Shown piece by piece: positions 54,713 through 64,000 of a stretch of DNA of 64,000 nucleotides. The notes under the pieces are model-generated. The model was not told the DNA's origin, searched no databases, and saw nothing but the letters and a program-made list of their open reading frames with translations. The translations under genes and the position numbers were made by a program. This DNA comes from Kitasatospora kifunensis. GTDB taxonomy: Bacteria; Actinomycetota; Actinomycetes; Streptomycetales; Streptomycetaceae. How positions within the stretch are numbered: position 1 is the stretch's first letter; each line of letters starts with the position of its first letter. Where the stretch lies: the NCBI RefSeq assembly GCF_014203855.1, contig NZ_JACHJV010000001.1:2170001-2234000 (forward strand), given 5' to 3'.

Positions 54713-55677
54713 CCGCCGAGCCGCTGCCGTACAGCTGGGCCCCTGCCGCGTCAGGGTCCGAGCTGTACGCACTGCCCGGCCAGGTGGGGGGCCAGCACGA
54801 CCGGGACACCCACCAGGCCGGGTACGGCAACGGCCCCCAGTACGGCGCCCACGCGCAGTACGACAACCACGGGCTGCCGGCCCGCAGCGGTTCGTTCGCC
54901 GGCGGGGCCGGGGCCTGGCTGGAGCGCCAGGGCGGCCTGCACAACCTGGTCCGCCAGGAGATGGTGGCCCGCCAGCTGGCCGAGCAGCTCACCGGGCACT
55001 TCGGCGAGCGCGCCCAGCTGTCCCCGCTGCGGGTGCTGGACGTCGGCTGCGGCCAGGGCACCCAGGCACTACGGCTGGCGCGGGCCGGCCATCTGGTCAC
55101 CGGTCTGGACGCCGACCCGGTCACGCTGGGTGCCGCCCAGGCGATGCTCGCCGCCGAGCCGCCGGAGGTCCGCGAGCGGGTGCGGCTGCTGAGCGGCGAC
55201 GGCCACCACTGCGGCCGCTGGTTCGGCCCCGGCAGCTTCGACGTGGTGCTCTGCCACGGCGTGCTGATGTACCTGCCCGACCCGGACCCGCTGATCGCCT
55301 CGCTGGCCCGGATGATCGCCCCCGGCGGCCTGCTCTCGCTGCTGGCCCGCAACCGGGACGCACTGGCCATGCGGGCCGGGCTGACCGGCGACTGGCGGGC
55401 CGCGCTGCAGGCCTTCGACTCCGATCACTACACCAACCGGCTGGGCCTGACCGCCCGGGCCGACCGGCTCTGCGACCTGGCCACCACGCTGCGCGAGGTC
55501 GCGGTGCCGCTGCGGCACTGGTACGGCGTACGGGTCTTCACCGACGCCATGCCCGACCACGCCGCGCCGGTCGACGGGCGCCAGCTCGGCCAGCTGCTGG
55601 AGGCCGAGGACCGGGCCGGGCGCGACGACCCGTACCGCCAGGTCGCCGCGCTGCTGCACCTGGTCGGCACGAAGTAG
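54709..55677 (+). CDS. Class I SAM-dependent methyltransferase (start uncertain)
   Basis: A Rossmann-fold methyltransferase with the SAM-binding motif LDVGCGQGTQALRLARAG, the acidic GLDAD after the second strand and DVVLCHGVLMYL motif II region. Some similarity to ubiE/CmoA-like enzymes; acceptor unknown. The first canonical start in frame is GTG 54784, but the 25 codons before it (AEPLPYSWAPAASGSELYAL) look translated and begin at CTG 54709, which overlaps the DUF3043 stop as CTGA. I give the CTG as possible start (322 residues); from GTG 54784 it would be 297. Confidence 0.8.
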   Translation: MTAEPLPYSWAPAASGSELYALPGQVGGQHDRDTHQAGYGNGPQYGAHAQYDNHGLPARSGSFAGGAGAWLERQGGLHNLVRQEMVARQLAEQLTGHFGERAQLSPLRVLDVGCGQGTQALRLARAGHLVTGLDADPVTLGAAQAMLAAEPPEVRERVRLLSGDGHHCGRWFGPGSFDVVLCHGVLMYLPDPDPLIASLARMIAPGGLLSLLARNRDALAMRAGLTGDWRAALQAFDSDHYTNRLGLTARADRLCDLATTLREVAVPLRHWYGVRVFTDAMPDHAAPVDGRQLGQLLEAEDRAGRDDPYRQVAALLHLVGTK

Positions 55678-55716
55678 CCAGGCTGCGGCGCGGCTGGGAG
55701 CCGCCCGGTTCGGCCG

Positions 55717-55917
55717 TCAGGACTCGCGCAGGCTCATCGGGTAGATCTCCTGCTCGTCCTCCAGCAGGACCACCCGCTCGACGCCGTCCTCCAGCAGCCG
55801 CTTCCACTCCTCGCCGATCCACGACTCGGCATCGCCCTGGCTGGAGAACTCCTCGACACCGCCGGTCGGCGTGATGAGCGCGCCGTCCGCCGCCTGGTAC
55901 CGCCACGTCCACACCAT
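55717..55917 (-). CDS. Small conserved hypothetical protein
   Basis: A 66-residue protein beginning MVWTWRYQAADG and predicted to be a beta-sheet/helix domain with GEEWKRLLEDGVERVVLLED in the middle. Homologues with this N-terminus seem widespread in actinobacteria, but no function is known to me. The ATG at 55917 is preceded by AAGGAG six bases upstream, which decides against the upstream in-frame ATG 55932. Convergent with the methyltransferase. Confidence 0.8.
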   Translation of the reverse strand: MVWTWRYQAADGALITPTGGVEEFSSQGDAESWIGEEWKRLLEDGVERVVLLEDEQEIYPMSLRES

Positions 55918-56052
55918 GCCCGGCTCCTTCACTTGTGCTGGCCCGCCGGCGCTGGTCGCCGACGCTCGATCCGCAGGTCCGCGCAGGCTACCGCGCAGGG
56001 GTCAGGCTGCCCGCCGCGCCGCCGCTCAATCCCGTACAGCAGGATGGGCCGC

Positions 56053-56628
56053 ATGACTCGCACCCTGATCCTCGGCGGCGCCCGGTCCGGCAAGTCCACC
56101 CGGGCCGAGCGGCTGCTGCTCGACCAGCCCGACGTGCTGTACCTGGCCACCGGCGGCCACCGGGCGGACGACCCCGACTGGGCGCAGCGGATCGCACTGC
56201 ACCGCGAGCGGCGCCCCGCGAGCTGGCGCACCGCCGAGACCGTCGACCTGGTGCCGGTACTGGCCGACACCACCGATGCGGCACCGGTGCTGATCGACTG
56301 CCTGGGGCTGTGGCTGACCACCGTGATGGACCGGGCGAACGCCTGGCACGACGCGGCCTGGGAGCAGGGGGCCGCCCGCTCGGTGGAGCGCAGTTGCGCC
56401 GAACTTGCCGAGGCGGTGCGGCGCACCTCGCGCCAGGTGGTGGCGGTGAGCAACGAGGTGGGGCTGGGCGTGGTGCCGGCCACCGCCGCCGGGCGGCGCT
56501 TCCGCGACACCCTGGGACGGCTGAACATGGCGGTGGCCGAGGTCTCGGACCGGGTGCTGCTGGTGGTGGCCGGGCAGGCGATGACCATCAAGGGCACAGC
56601 CGAGGACGCCGCACCCCGGACAGCCTGA
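56053..56628 (+). CDS. cobU: Adenosylcobinamide kinase/adenosylcobinamide-phosphate guanylyltransferase
   Basis: Bifunctional CobU/CobP: phosphorylates adenosylcobinamide, then adds GMP from GTP, in late cobalamin assembly. The 191-residue protein starts with the P-loop LGGARSGKS (residues 8-15), has the DCLGLWLT segment and NEVGLGVVP, all conserved. ATG 56053 is preferred; ATG 56044 is also in frame. It heads a three-gene run cobU-cobT-cobS with close spacing. Confidence 0.95.
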   Translation: MTRTLILGGARSGKSTRAERLLLDQPDVLYLATGGHRADDPDWAQRIALHRERRPASWRTAETVDLVPVLADTTDAAPVLIDCLGLWLTTVMDRANAWHDAAWEQGAARSVERSCAELAEAVRRTSRQVVAVSNEVGLGVVPATAAGRRFRDTLGRLNMAVAEVSDRVLLVVAGQAMTIKGTAEDAAPRTA

Positions 56629-56653
56629 GCCCTGGTTGGTAAGGTTCCGCACG

Positions 56654-57766
56654 ATGGACACCACTGTGGATCTCGATTCCTTCACCTCGCTCGTGGAGCG
56701 CCCCGACGACGCCGCCCGCCGCGCGGCCGAGGATCGCTGGCTCGAGCTGGACAAGCCGCGCGGCGGCCTGGGCCAGTTGGAGGAGCTGGGCAGCTGGCTC
56801 GCCTCGGTCCAGGGCGGCAACCGGGTGCGCGCGCTCAGTGCGCCCAAGGTGCTGCTCTTCGCCGCCGACCACGGCATCGCCGCACTCGGGCTCTCCAAGC
56901 TGCCCGCCGACGGCGGCACGGTGCGCCGGGTGCACGCGGCGCTGGACGGCAGTGCACCGGTCGCCAAGCTGGCCCGCCGGTTCGGCGCCGGGCTGCGGGT
57001 GATCGACCTGGCGGTGGACGCGGACAACGAGGAGTTCGGCTTCGAGGTGAGCCGGTACCGGGTGCGGCGAGGCTCGGGACGGATCGACGTCGAGGACGCG
57101 CTGACCGCCGAGGAGGCCACCCAGGCGTTCCGGATCGGCATGGCGATCGCCGACGAGGAGGCCGACCTCGGCACCGACCTGGTGCTGCTCGGCGACCTCG
57201 GGGTCGGCTCGACCGCGGTGGCCGCCGTGCTGATCGGCGCGCTCTGCGGCACCGACGCCGCCGCGGTCTGCGGCCGTGGCTCCGGCATCGACGACAAGAC
57301 CTGGATGGTCAAGTGCGCCGCGATCCGCGACTCGCTGCGGCGCGCCCGCCCGGTGCTCGGTGACCAGCTGGCGCTGCTCGCGGCCACCGGCGGCGCCGAC
57401 TTCGCGGCGATCACCGGCTTCCTCCTGCAGGCCGCCGTGCGCCGGCTGCCTGTCGTGCTGGACGGTGTGGTCTCGGCGGCCTGCGCGCTGATCGCCCAGC
57501 GGATCTCCTTCCGCGCCCCGGAGTGGTGGCGGGCCGCACTGCTGACCGGCGAGCCGGCGCTGGCCAAGGCCTACGACCGGCTCACCCTGACCCCGCTGCA
57601 CGACCAGCAGATCACCATGGGCGAGGGCCTCGGCGCGCTGCTGGCCCTGCCGCTGCTGCAGGCCGCCTCCGACGCGCTCGCCGAGGAGCCCTTCGTTCCC
57701 GCGCCGGCCGCTCCCCGGGAGCCCGCCAAGCTGCCCACCGCCGCCGAGCTACTGGGTCGGCTCTGA
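56654..57766 (+). CDS. cobT: Nicotinate-nucleotide-dimethylbenzimidazole phosphoribosyltransferase
   Basis: Activates the lower ligand of cobalamin by transferring ribose phosphate from nicotinate mononucleotide to dimethylbenzimidazole. The 370-residue chain has FAADHGIA, the GDLGVGSTAVAAV motif and the C-terminal ITMGEGLGALLALPL block with catalytic E324. ATG 56654 (MDTTVDL) is preferred over GTG 56636. It lies between cobU and cobS and its stop overlaps the presumed cobS start. Confidence 0.95.
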   Translation: MDTTVDLDSFTSLVERPDDAARRAAEDRWLELDKPRGGLGQLEELGSWLASVQGGNRVRALSAPKVLLFAADHGIAALGLSKLPADGGTVRRVHAALDGSAPVAKLARRFGAGLRVIDLAVDADNEEFGFEVSRYRVRRGSGRIDVEDALTAEEATQAFRIGMAIADEEADLGTDLVLLGDLGVGSTAVAAVLIGALCGTDAAAVCGRGSGIDDKTWMVKCAAIRDSLRRARPVLGDQLALLAATGGADFAAITGFLLQAAVRRLPVVLDGVVSAACALIAQRISFRAPEWWRAALLTGEPALAKAYDRLTLTPLHDQQITMGEGLGALLALPLLQAASDALAEEPFVPAPAAPREPAKLPTAAELLGRL

Positions 57767-58611
57767 GCAACAGCGACCTGAGCGGCAGCGACCTGAGTAC
57801 CAACAGCCCGAACACCGACGGCCCGAATACCGACGGCCTGACTACCGAAGACCGCCAACTGCGCCTGCCCGGGCTGCGGTTCGCCTTCGGGACGCTCTCC
57901 GTGCTGCGGGTGCGGGTGACACGTTGGGACCGGGTGGCGGGCGGGCGGGCGATGCTCGCCGCGCCACTGGTCGGGCTGGTGCTGGGCGCGCTGGCCGGCG
58001 GGCTGGGCGCACTGGTCTGCTGGCGCGGTGGGGCGTTGCTCGGCGCGGTGGCCGCCGTCGCCGCGCTGGCCGCGCTGACCCGCGGGCTGCACCTGGACGG
58101 GCTGGCGGACGTGGCCGACGCACTGGGCAGCGGCAAGCCCGCCGAGGACGCACTGCGGATCATGAAGCAGTCCGACATCGGCCCCTTCGGCGTACTCAGC
58201 CTGGTTCTGCTGATGCTCGGTCAAATTGCCTGCCTGACCAGCCAGTTCGCACATTCGGCGGAGCGCGGAGCAGTCGCAGTACTGACCGCCGCGATGGCCG
58301 GGCGGTGTGCGCTCGCCTGGGGCTGCCTACGCCCGGTCCCCGCCGCCCGACCCGGCGGACTGGGCGCGATGGTGGCCGCCACCGTAGCGGTGCCGGCGGC
58401 ACTGGCAGGCACACTGCTCAGCGCGCTGGGCCTGGCGCTGGTCGGCGGCCACCCGCGCTACGCACTCGCCCTGACGCTGGCTCAACTCGCCGCCGGCGCC
58501 CTGCTCCACCGTTGCCTGCGCCGGTTCGGCGGGGTCACCGGGGACGTGCTCGGCGCGCTCGTGGAGACGGCGGCACTGGCCGCGCTGCTGGTGCTGGCGC
58601 TCGGACCGTGA
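57763..58611 (+). CDS. cobS: Adenosylcobinamide-GDP ribazoletransferase (start uncertain)
   Basis: Membrane enzyme that joins adenosylcobinamide-GDP to alpha-ribazole, the last step of cobalamin assembly before dephosphorylation. The conserved region begins GLRFAFGTLSVLRVRVTRWD, followed by several membrane helices and the HLDGLADVADALGS motif with metal-binding aspartates. No ATG, GTG or TTG occurs in frame between the cobT overlap and this conserved start; the only earlier one is GTG 57523 inside cobT. A CTG overlapping the cobT stop (CTGA, 57763) is my best guess, giving 282 residues with a repetitive polar N-terminus. Translation by coupling from cobT would help a weak start. Confidence 0.88.
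   Translation: MSNSDLSGSDLSTNSPNTDGPNTDGLTTEDRQLRLPGLRFAFGTLSVLRVRVTRWDRVAGGRAMLAAPLVGLVLGALAGGLGALVCWRGGALLGAVAAVAALAALTRGLHLDGLADVADALGSGKPAEDALRIMKQSDIGPFGVLSLVLLMLGQIACLTSQFAHSAERGAVAVLTAAMAGRCALAWGCLRPVPAARPGGLGAMVAATVAVPAALAGTLLSALGLALVGGHPRYALALTLAQLAAGALLHRCLRRFGGVTGDVLGALVETAALAALLVLALGP
57771..57845 (+). repeat. In-frame short repeats at the cobS N-terminus
   Basis: Two units of AGCGACCTGAG and then two of CCGAACACCGACGGC (second copy differs by one base) encode SDLSGSDLS and PNTDGPNTDG. They add a polar, non-conserved segment ahead of the CobS domain. Confidence 0.65.
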
Positions 58612-58857
58612 GCCCGCCCGCGCCCGAGCGGGAACCCGAGATGAACCAGAGCGCCCGGTCAGCCGTTCTCAACCCCGGTGAACCCGTGCCGAATCCGTCC
58701 TGAATCCGGATAGACGCCCAGGCGCGGCGCCATCCCACCATGCGGACTACCATGCGGTGAGCACCGTAGCCCTGCGCCGTCACGGCGGAGCATGCTGGGG
58801 CTGTTGCCATACCGCATAAATCCGGCCGTGGACCGCGAAAGAACAGGACGCAAATAC

Positions 58858-60351
<1,494 letters not shown>

Positions 60352-60368
60352 TTCCACGCTGATCCGCT

Positions 60369-60403
60369 GATGGGGCCCGGTGTCATCGACACCGGGCCCC
60401 ATC
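60369..60403 (+). terminator. Terminator after pepA
   Basis: Perfect 16-bp stem GATGGGGCCCGGTGTC with its complement and a 3-base loop, followed by GGTCTTTT, 17 bases after the pepA stop. Confidence 0.92.
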
Positions 60404-60830
60404 GGTCTTTTCCGGCTCACCACTGCTTCTCCGGCTCACCATTGTCGGCCGGATTATCGCCGTGTCGACTTTGCCTCATAGTTACCGACCGGTAGCCGAA
60501 GGGCGCCGCCGACCTGCGCGTTCGATGGCTGTTCGCCTCCGGCGAAACTTTGTTCCACAGAGCGGAATCCCCGCCGGGACGGATCGGCACAACCGCCCGA
60601 TCGGGCCGTGTCAAGGCTGCGTTGACCTGCGCCGACAGGGCCGGCGACGGGTCTTGGCACCCCTGCGGAGGCGCTCGCACACCCCCCGCAGGGTGGACCC
60701 GGACACCAGCTGCCGTGAACAAGTGCGAAGATGTATTTCCGGCACGACTGGGCGCCTCACAAGGGCTTCCCGCACACCGGACCAGCACCGGCCCGGACGG
60801 ATCCACACCCCATGGCATGGAGGACGTGAC
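60404..60830. other. 427-base region upstream of lpd, no gene recognised
   Basis: Contains a direct repeat CCGGCTCACCA at 60412-60422 and 60431-60441 and GC-rich inverted segments near 60590-60700. The lpd frame is open through much of it but the start at 60831 has the ribosome-binding site. No confident promoter hexamers. It may carry a long 5' leader for lpd. Confidence 0.45.
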
Positions 60831-62219
60831 GTGGCGAACGACGCCAGCACCGTTTTCGACGTAGTCATTCTCGGAGGCGGAAGCGGCGGTTACGCCGCGG
60901 CGCTCCGCGCCGCTCAGCTGGGTCTGAGCGTGGCCCTGATCGAGAAGGGCGAGTTGGGCGGTACCTGCCTGCACCGGGGCTGCATCCCCACCAAGGCGCT
61001 GCTGCACGCCGCCGAGATCGCCGACGAGACCAAGGAAGCCGCCGAGTTCGGCGTGCTGGCGACCTTCCAGGGCATCGACATCAACGGCGTCCACAAGTAC
61101 AAGGACGACGTGATCGCCGGCCTGTACAAGGGTCTGCAGGGCCTGGTCGCCTCCCGCAAGGTGCACTTCATCCAGGGCGAGGGCCGGCTCTCCTCGCCGA
61201 CCTCGGTGGACGTGAACGGCCAGCGGGTCGAGGGCCGCCACATCGTGCTCGCCACCGGCTCCGTGCCGAAGTCGCTGCCGGGCCTGGCCATCGACGGCGA
61301 CCGGGTCATCTCCTCCGACCACGCCCTCAAGCTCGACCGCATCCCGCAGTCCGCCGTCATCCTCGGCGGTGGCGTGATCGGCGTCGAGTTCGCCTCGGTC
61401 TGGAAGTCCTTCGGCGTCGACGTCACCATCGTCGAGGCCCTGCCGCACCTGGTTCCGCTGGAGGACGAGAACTCCTCCAAGCTGCTGGAGCGGGCCTTCC
61501 GCAAGCGCGGCATCAAGTTCGAGCTCAAGGCTCGCTTCTCCGGCGTGGAGTACACCGAGACCGGTGTGCGGGTCTCCACCGAGAACGGCAAGCAGATCGA
61601 CGCCGACCTGCTGCTGGTCGCCATCGGCCGCGGCCCCGTCTCGGCGGGCCTGGGCTACGAGGAGGCCGGGGTCGCGATGGACCGCGGCTACGTCCTGGTC
61701 GACGAGTACATGCGCACCAACGTGCCCACCATCTCGGCGGTCGGCGACCTGGCCCCGACCCTGCAGCTGGCGCACGTCGGCTTCGCCGAGGGCATCCTGG
61801 TCGCCGAGCGGCTGGCCGGCCTGAAGGCCGTGCCGATCGACTACGACGGCGTGCCGCGGGTCACCTACTCCAACCCCGAGGTCGCCTCGGTCGGCATCTC
61901 CGAGGCCAAGGCCGTGGAGCTGTACGGCAAGGACAAGGTCGTCACGCTCAAGTACAACCTGGCCGGCAACGGCAAGAGCAAGATCCTCAAGACCGCCGGC
62001 GAGATCAAGCTCGTCCAGGTCAAGGACGGCGCCGTGGTGGGTGTCCACATGGTCGGCGCCCGCATGGGTGAGCAGGTGGGCGAAGCCCAGCTCATCTACA
62101 ACTGGGAGGCGCTGCCCGCCGAGGTCGCGCAGCTCATCCACGCCCACCCGACCCAGTCCGAGGCACTCGGCGAGGCGCACCTGGCCCTGGCCGGCAAGCC
62201 GCTGCACGCGCACGACTGA
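60831..62219 (+). CDS. lpdA: Dihydrolipoyl dehydrogenase (E3)
   Basis: FAD-containing NAD oxidoreductase that reoxidises dihydrolipoamide in the pyruvate and 2-oxoglutarate dehydrogenase complexes. The 462-residue chain has the FAD-binding VVILGGGSGGY motif near the N-terminus, the redox-active disulfide C46-C51 (GGTCLHRGCIP), the NAD loop ILGGGVIGVEF and the C-terminal HAHPTQSE catalytic His-Glu. GTG 60831 follows GGAGGA. sucB follows 73 bases downstream. Confidence 0.96.
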   Translation: MANDASTVFDVVILGGGSGGYAAALRAAQLGLSVALIEKGELGGTCLHRGCIPTKALLHAAEIADETKEAAEFGVLATFQGIDINGVHKYKDDVIAGLYKGLQGLVASRKVHFIQGEGRLSSPTSVDVNGQRVEGRHIVLATGSVPKSLPGLAIDGDRVISSDHALKLDRIPQSAVILGGGVIGVEFASVWKSFGVDVTIVEALPHLVPLEDENSSKLLERAFRKRGIKFELKARFSGVEYTETGVRVSTENGKQIDADLLLVAIGRGPVSAGLGYEEAGVAMDRGYVLVDEYMRTNVPTISAVGDLAPTLQLAHVGFAEGILVAERLAGLKAVPIDYDGVPRVTYSNPEVASVGISEAKAVELYGKDKVVTLKYNLAGNGKSKILKTAGEIKLVQVKDGAVVGVHMVGARMGEQVGEAQLIYNWEALPAEVAQLIHAHPTQSEALGEAHLALAGKPLHAHD

Positions 62220-62292
62220 TCGCGCCCGCCCGTTCCGTCCTTACTTTCCCTGAACTTCCTGAACGCAAGACTTGATAGGAGTCGCTGAAACC

Positions 62293-64000
62293 ATGGCGGT
62301 CTCAGTAACGCTGCCCGCGCTGGGCGAGAGCGTGTCCGAAGGTACTGTCACCCGCTGGCTCAAGGCCGAGGGCGAGCGAGTGGAGGCCGACGAGCCGCTG
62401 CTCGAGGTGTCGACCGACAAGGTCGACACCGAGATCCCCGCTCCGGTCTCCGGCATCCTCGCGTCGATCAAGGTCGCCGAGGACGAGACGGTCGAGGTGG
62501 GCGCCGAGCTGGCGATCATCGACGACGGCTCGGGCGCCCCGGTGGCTGCTGCCGCCCCGGCCGCCGCCGCTGCCCCCGCGCCGGCCCCGGTCGCCGAGGC
62601 TCCGGCCCCGGCTGCCGCCCCCGCTGCCCCGGCCCCCGCGCCGGTCGCCGCCGCCCCGGTTGCCGCGCCGGCTCCGGTCGCCACCGCCACCCCGGTGCTG
62701 CTCCCCGCTCTGGGCGAGTCGGTCACCGAGGGCACCGTCACCCGCTGGCTCAAGGCCGAGGGTGACACCGTCGAGGTGGACGAGCCGCTGCTCGAGGTCT
62801 CGACCGACAAGGTCGACACCGAGATCCCCTCGCCGGTCGCCGGCGTCGTGGTGAAGATCCTGGTCGGCGAGGACGAGACCGCCGAGGTCGGCGCTCAGCT
62901 CGCGCTGATCGGCGCTGCGGGTGCGGTCGCGGCCGCTCCGGCCGCTCCGGCTCCGGTTGCCGCCCCGGCTGCTCCCGCTCCGGTCGCTGCTCCGGCCGCC
63001 CCGGCCCCCGTTGCCGCCCCGCCTGCTCCGGTTGCCGCCCCCGCCCCGGTTGCCGCTCCGGTCGCGGCTGCCCCGGTCGCCCCGGCCCCGGTTGCCGCCC
63101 CGGCTGCTCCGGTTGCCGCTGCCCCGGTCGCGGTCGCCCCGGTCGCCGACGCCGGTGACGCCTACGTCACCCCGCTGGTCCGCAAGCTCGCCGCCGAGCA
63201 CGGTGTCGCGCTCTCCGCCGTCGCCGGCACCGGCGTCGGCGGTCGGATCCGCAAGCAGGACGTCGTCGCCGCCGCCGAGGCTGCCGCTGCTGCCGCCGCC
63301 GCTCCGGCCCCGGTCGCCGCCGCCGCCCCGAAGGCCGCTGCCGCCGCGCCGTCCCCGCTGCGCGGCCAGACGGTCAAGATGACCCGGATGCGCAAGGTCA
63401 TCGGCGACAACATGCTGAAGGCCCTGCACGAGCAGGCCCAGCTGACCAGCGTGGTCGAGGTGGACGTCACCAAGGTCATGAAGCTGCGCGGCAAGGCCAA
63501 GGACGCCTTCCTCGCCCGCGAGGGCGTGAAGCTGTCCCCGATGCCGTTCTTCGTCAAGGCCGCCGCCCAGGCGCTGAAGAGCCACCCCTCGATCAACGCT
63601 CGGATCAACGAGGCCGAGGGCACCATCACCTACTTCGACACCGAGAACATCGGTATCGCGGTGGACTCCGAGAAGGGCCTGATGACCCCGGTCATCAAGG
63701 GTGCGGGCGACCTCAACCTGGCCGGCATCTCCAAGAAGACCGCCGAGCTGGCCAGCAAGGTGCGCGGCAACAAGATCACCCCGGACGAGCTGTCCGGCGC
63801 CACCTTCACCATCAGCAACACCGGCTCGCGCGGTGCGCTCTTCGACACCGTCATCGTGCCGCCGAACCAGGTCGCCATCCTGGGCATCGGCGCGACGGTC
63901 AAGCGCCCCGTGGTCATCGAGACCGAGGAGGGCACCGTCATCGGCGTCCGCGACATGACCTACCTGTCGCTCTCCTACGACCACCGCCTGGTGGACGGCG
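62293..64000 (+). CDS. sucB: 2-oxoglutarate dehydrogenase E2 (dihydrolipoamide succinyltransferase), 3' end missing
   Basis: Core acyltransferase of the 2-oxoglutarate (or pyruvate) dehydrogenase complex. The visible 569 codons encode two lipoyl domains (lipoyl lysines K43 and K173 in STDKVDT), each followed by a long Ala/Pro linker, a peripheral-subunit-binding domain (about 295-330, [13 protein letters not shown]) and most of the catalytic domain, with the active-site H564 in SYDHRLVDG at the window edge. The Ala-Pro linker shows repeated [10 protein letters not shown] units. ATG 62293 has AGGAG eleven bases upstream. The last residues lie beyond the window. E2 identity (oxoglutarate versus pyruvate) is inferred from family and position. 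Confidence 0.95.
   Translation, partial: MAVSVTLPALGESVSEGTVTRWLKAEGERVEADEPLLEVSTDKVDTEIPAPVSGILASIKVAEDETVEVGAELAIIDDGSGAPVAAAAPAAAAAPAPAPVAEAPAPAAAPAAPAPAPVAAAPVAAPAPVATATPVLLPALGESVTEGTVTRWLKAEGDTVEVDEPLLEVSTDKVDTEIPSPVAGVVVKILVGEDETAEVGAQLALIGAAGAVAAAPAAPAPVAAPAAPAPVAAPAAPAPVAAPPAPVAAPAPVAAPVAAAPVAPAPVAAPAAPVAAAPVAVAPVADAGDAYVTPLVRKLAAEHGVALSAVAGTGVGGRIRKQDVVAAAEAAAAAAAAPAPVAAAAPKAAAAAPSPLRGQTVKMTRMRKVIGDNMLKALHEQAQLTSVVEVDVTKVMKLRGKAKDAFLAREGVKLSPMPFFVKAAAQALKSHPSINARINEAEGTITYFDTENIGIAVDSEKGLMTPVIKGAGDLNLAGISKKTAELASKVRGNKITPDELSGATFTISNTGSRGALFDTVIVPPNQVAILGIGATVKRPVVIETEEGTVIGVRDMTYLSLSYDHRLVDG

Noticed and set aside
62302..63984. A 560-codon Gly/Arg/Asp-rich open frame opposite sucB
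   Set aside because: Low-complexity shadow of the Ala/Pro linkers and lipoyl domains; the plus strand is a clear E2 gene.

Overview
The window is about 64 kb of very GC-rich DNA with dense, mostly short-spaced genes, many GTG/TTG starts and strong third-position GC bias. Gene content and order (Ser/Thr kinase, bfr-bfd, class II DAHP synthase, TrpEG, glucokinase, three NlpC/P60 proteins, trpD, qcrCAB/cta cytochrome genes, PspA, cobalamin genes, pepA, lpd, sucB) are those of the conserved chromosomal core of Streptomycetaceae (Streptomyces or Kitasatospora). From memory this corresponds to the SCO2110-SCO2181 stretch of S. coelicolor. No tRNA, rRNA, CRISPR array, insertion sequence or prophage was seen.

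Layout. 1-7.4 kb: the 3' end of a PASTA Ser/Thr kinase, a sulfite-oxidase-like enzyme, bacterioferritin and its ferredoxin, then DAHP synthase divergent from a TrpE-TrpG fusion that has a three-Trp leader peptide and attenuator. 7.4-15.8 kb: an F420/NADP-type oxidoreductase, a chimeric membrane protein/response regulator, a PlsC acyltransferase, an esterase, a small membrane protein, an EEP hydrolase, glucokinase, a small unknown protein, an ArsA-like protein and an SRPBCC protein. 16-22 kb: acyl-CoA ligase, PimB-like and GT87 glycosyltransferases, a metallopeptidase-like protein. 21.9-25.7 kb: three tandem NlpC/P60 cell-wall hydrolases, the middle one behind a ydaO-type c-di-AMP riboswitch. 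25.9-31.9 kb: NYN-domain protein, zinc-ribbon protein, rhomboid protease coupled to a stand-alone Lrp ligand-binding domain, a class V aminotransferase with an elaborate 5' leader, and trpD.

32-42.3 kb is the respiratory block: a receiver-like protein, ctaE-qcrC-qcrA-qcrB on the plus strand and ctaC-ctaD-ctaF on the minus strand, with a GntR regulator and an L,D-transpeptidase between. Together these encode the bc1-aa3 supercomplex. 42.6-50 kb holds a cysteine desulfurase-TusA fusion, a PfkB kinase, a lipoprotein, an ErpA-type Fe-S carrier, a GNAT enzyme and a PLP decarboxylase with an adjacent Lrp regulator. 50-64 kb holds an oxidoreductase, nadA, pspAA-pspA, a DUF3043 protein, a methyltransferase, cobU-cobT-cobS, pepA, lpd and the start of sucB, which is cut by the window end.

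The most unusual object is the gene at 8101-9300. It joins the membrane sensor half of a MacS-like histidine kinase in frame to a 5'-truncated MacR-like response regulator, with the kinase catalytic core and the receiver acidic pocket missing. Other points worth a second look are the trp attenuator, the riboswitch, the leader of the class V aminotransferase, the nadA palindrome, a degenerate ArsA ATPase, and two genes (methyltransferase, cobS) that lack a canonical start and may use CTG at CTGA overlaps.
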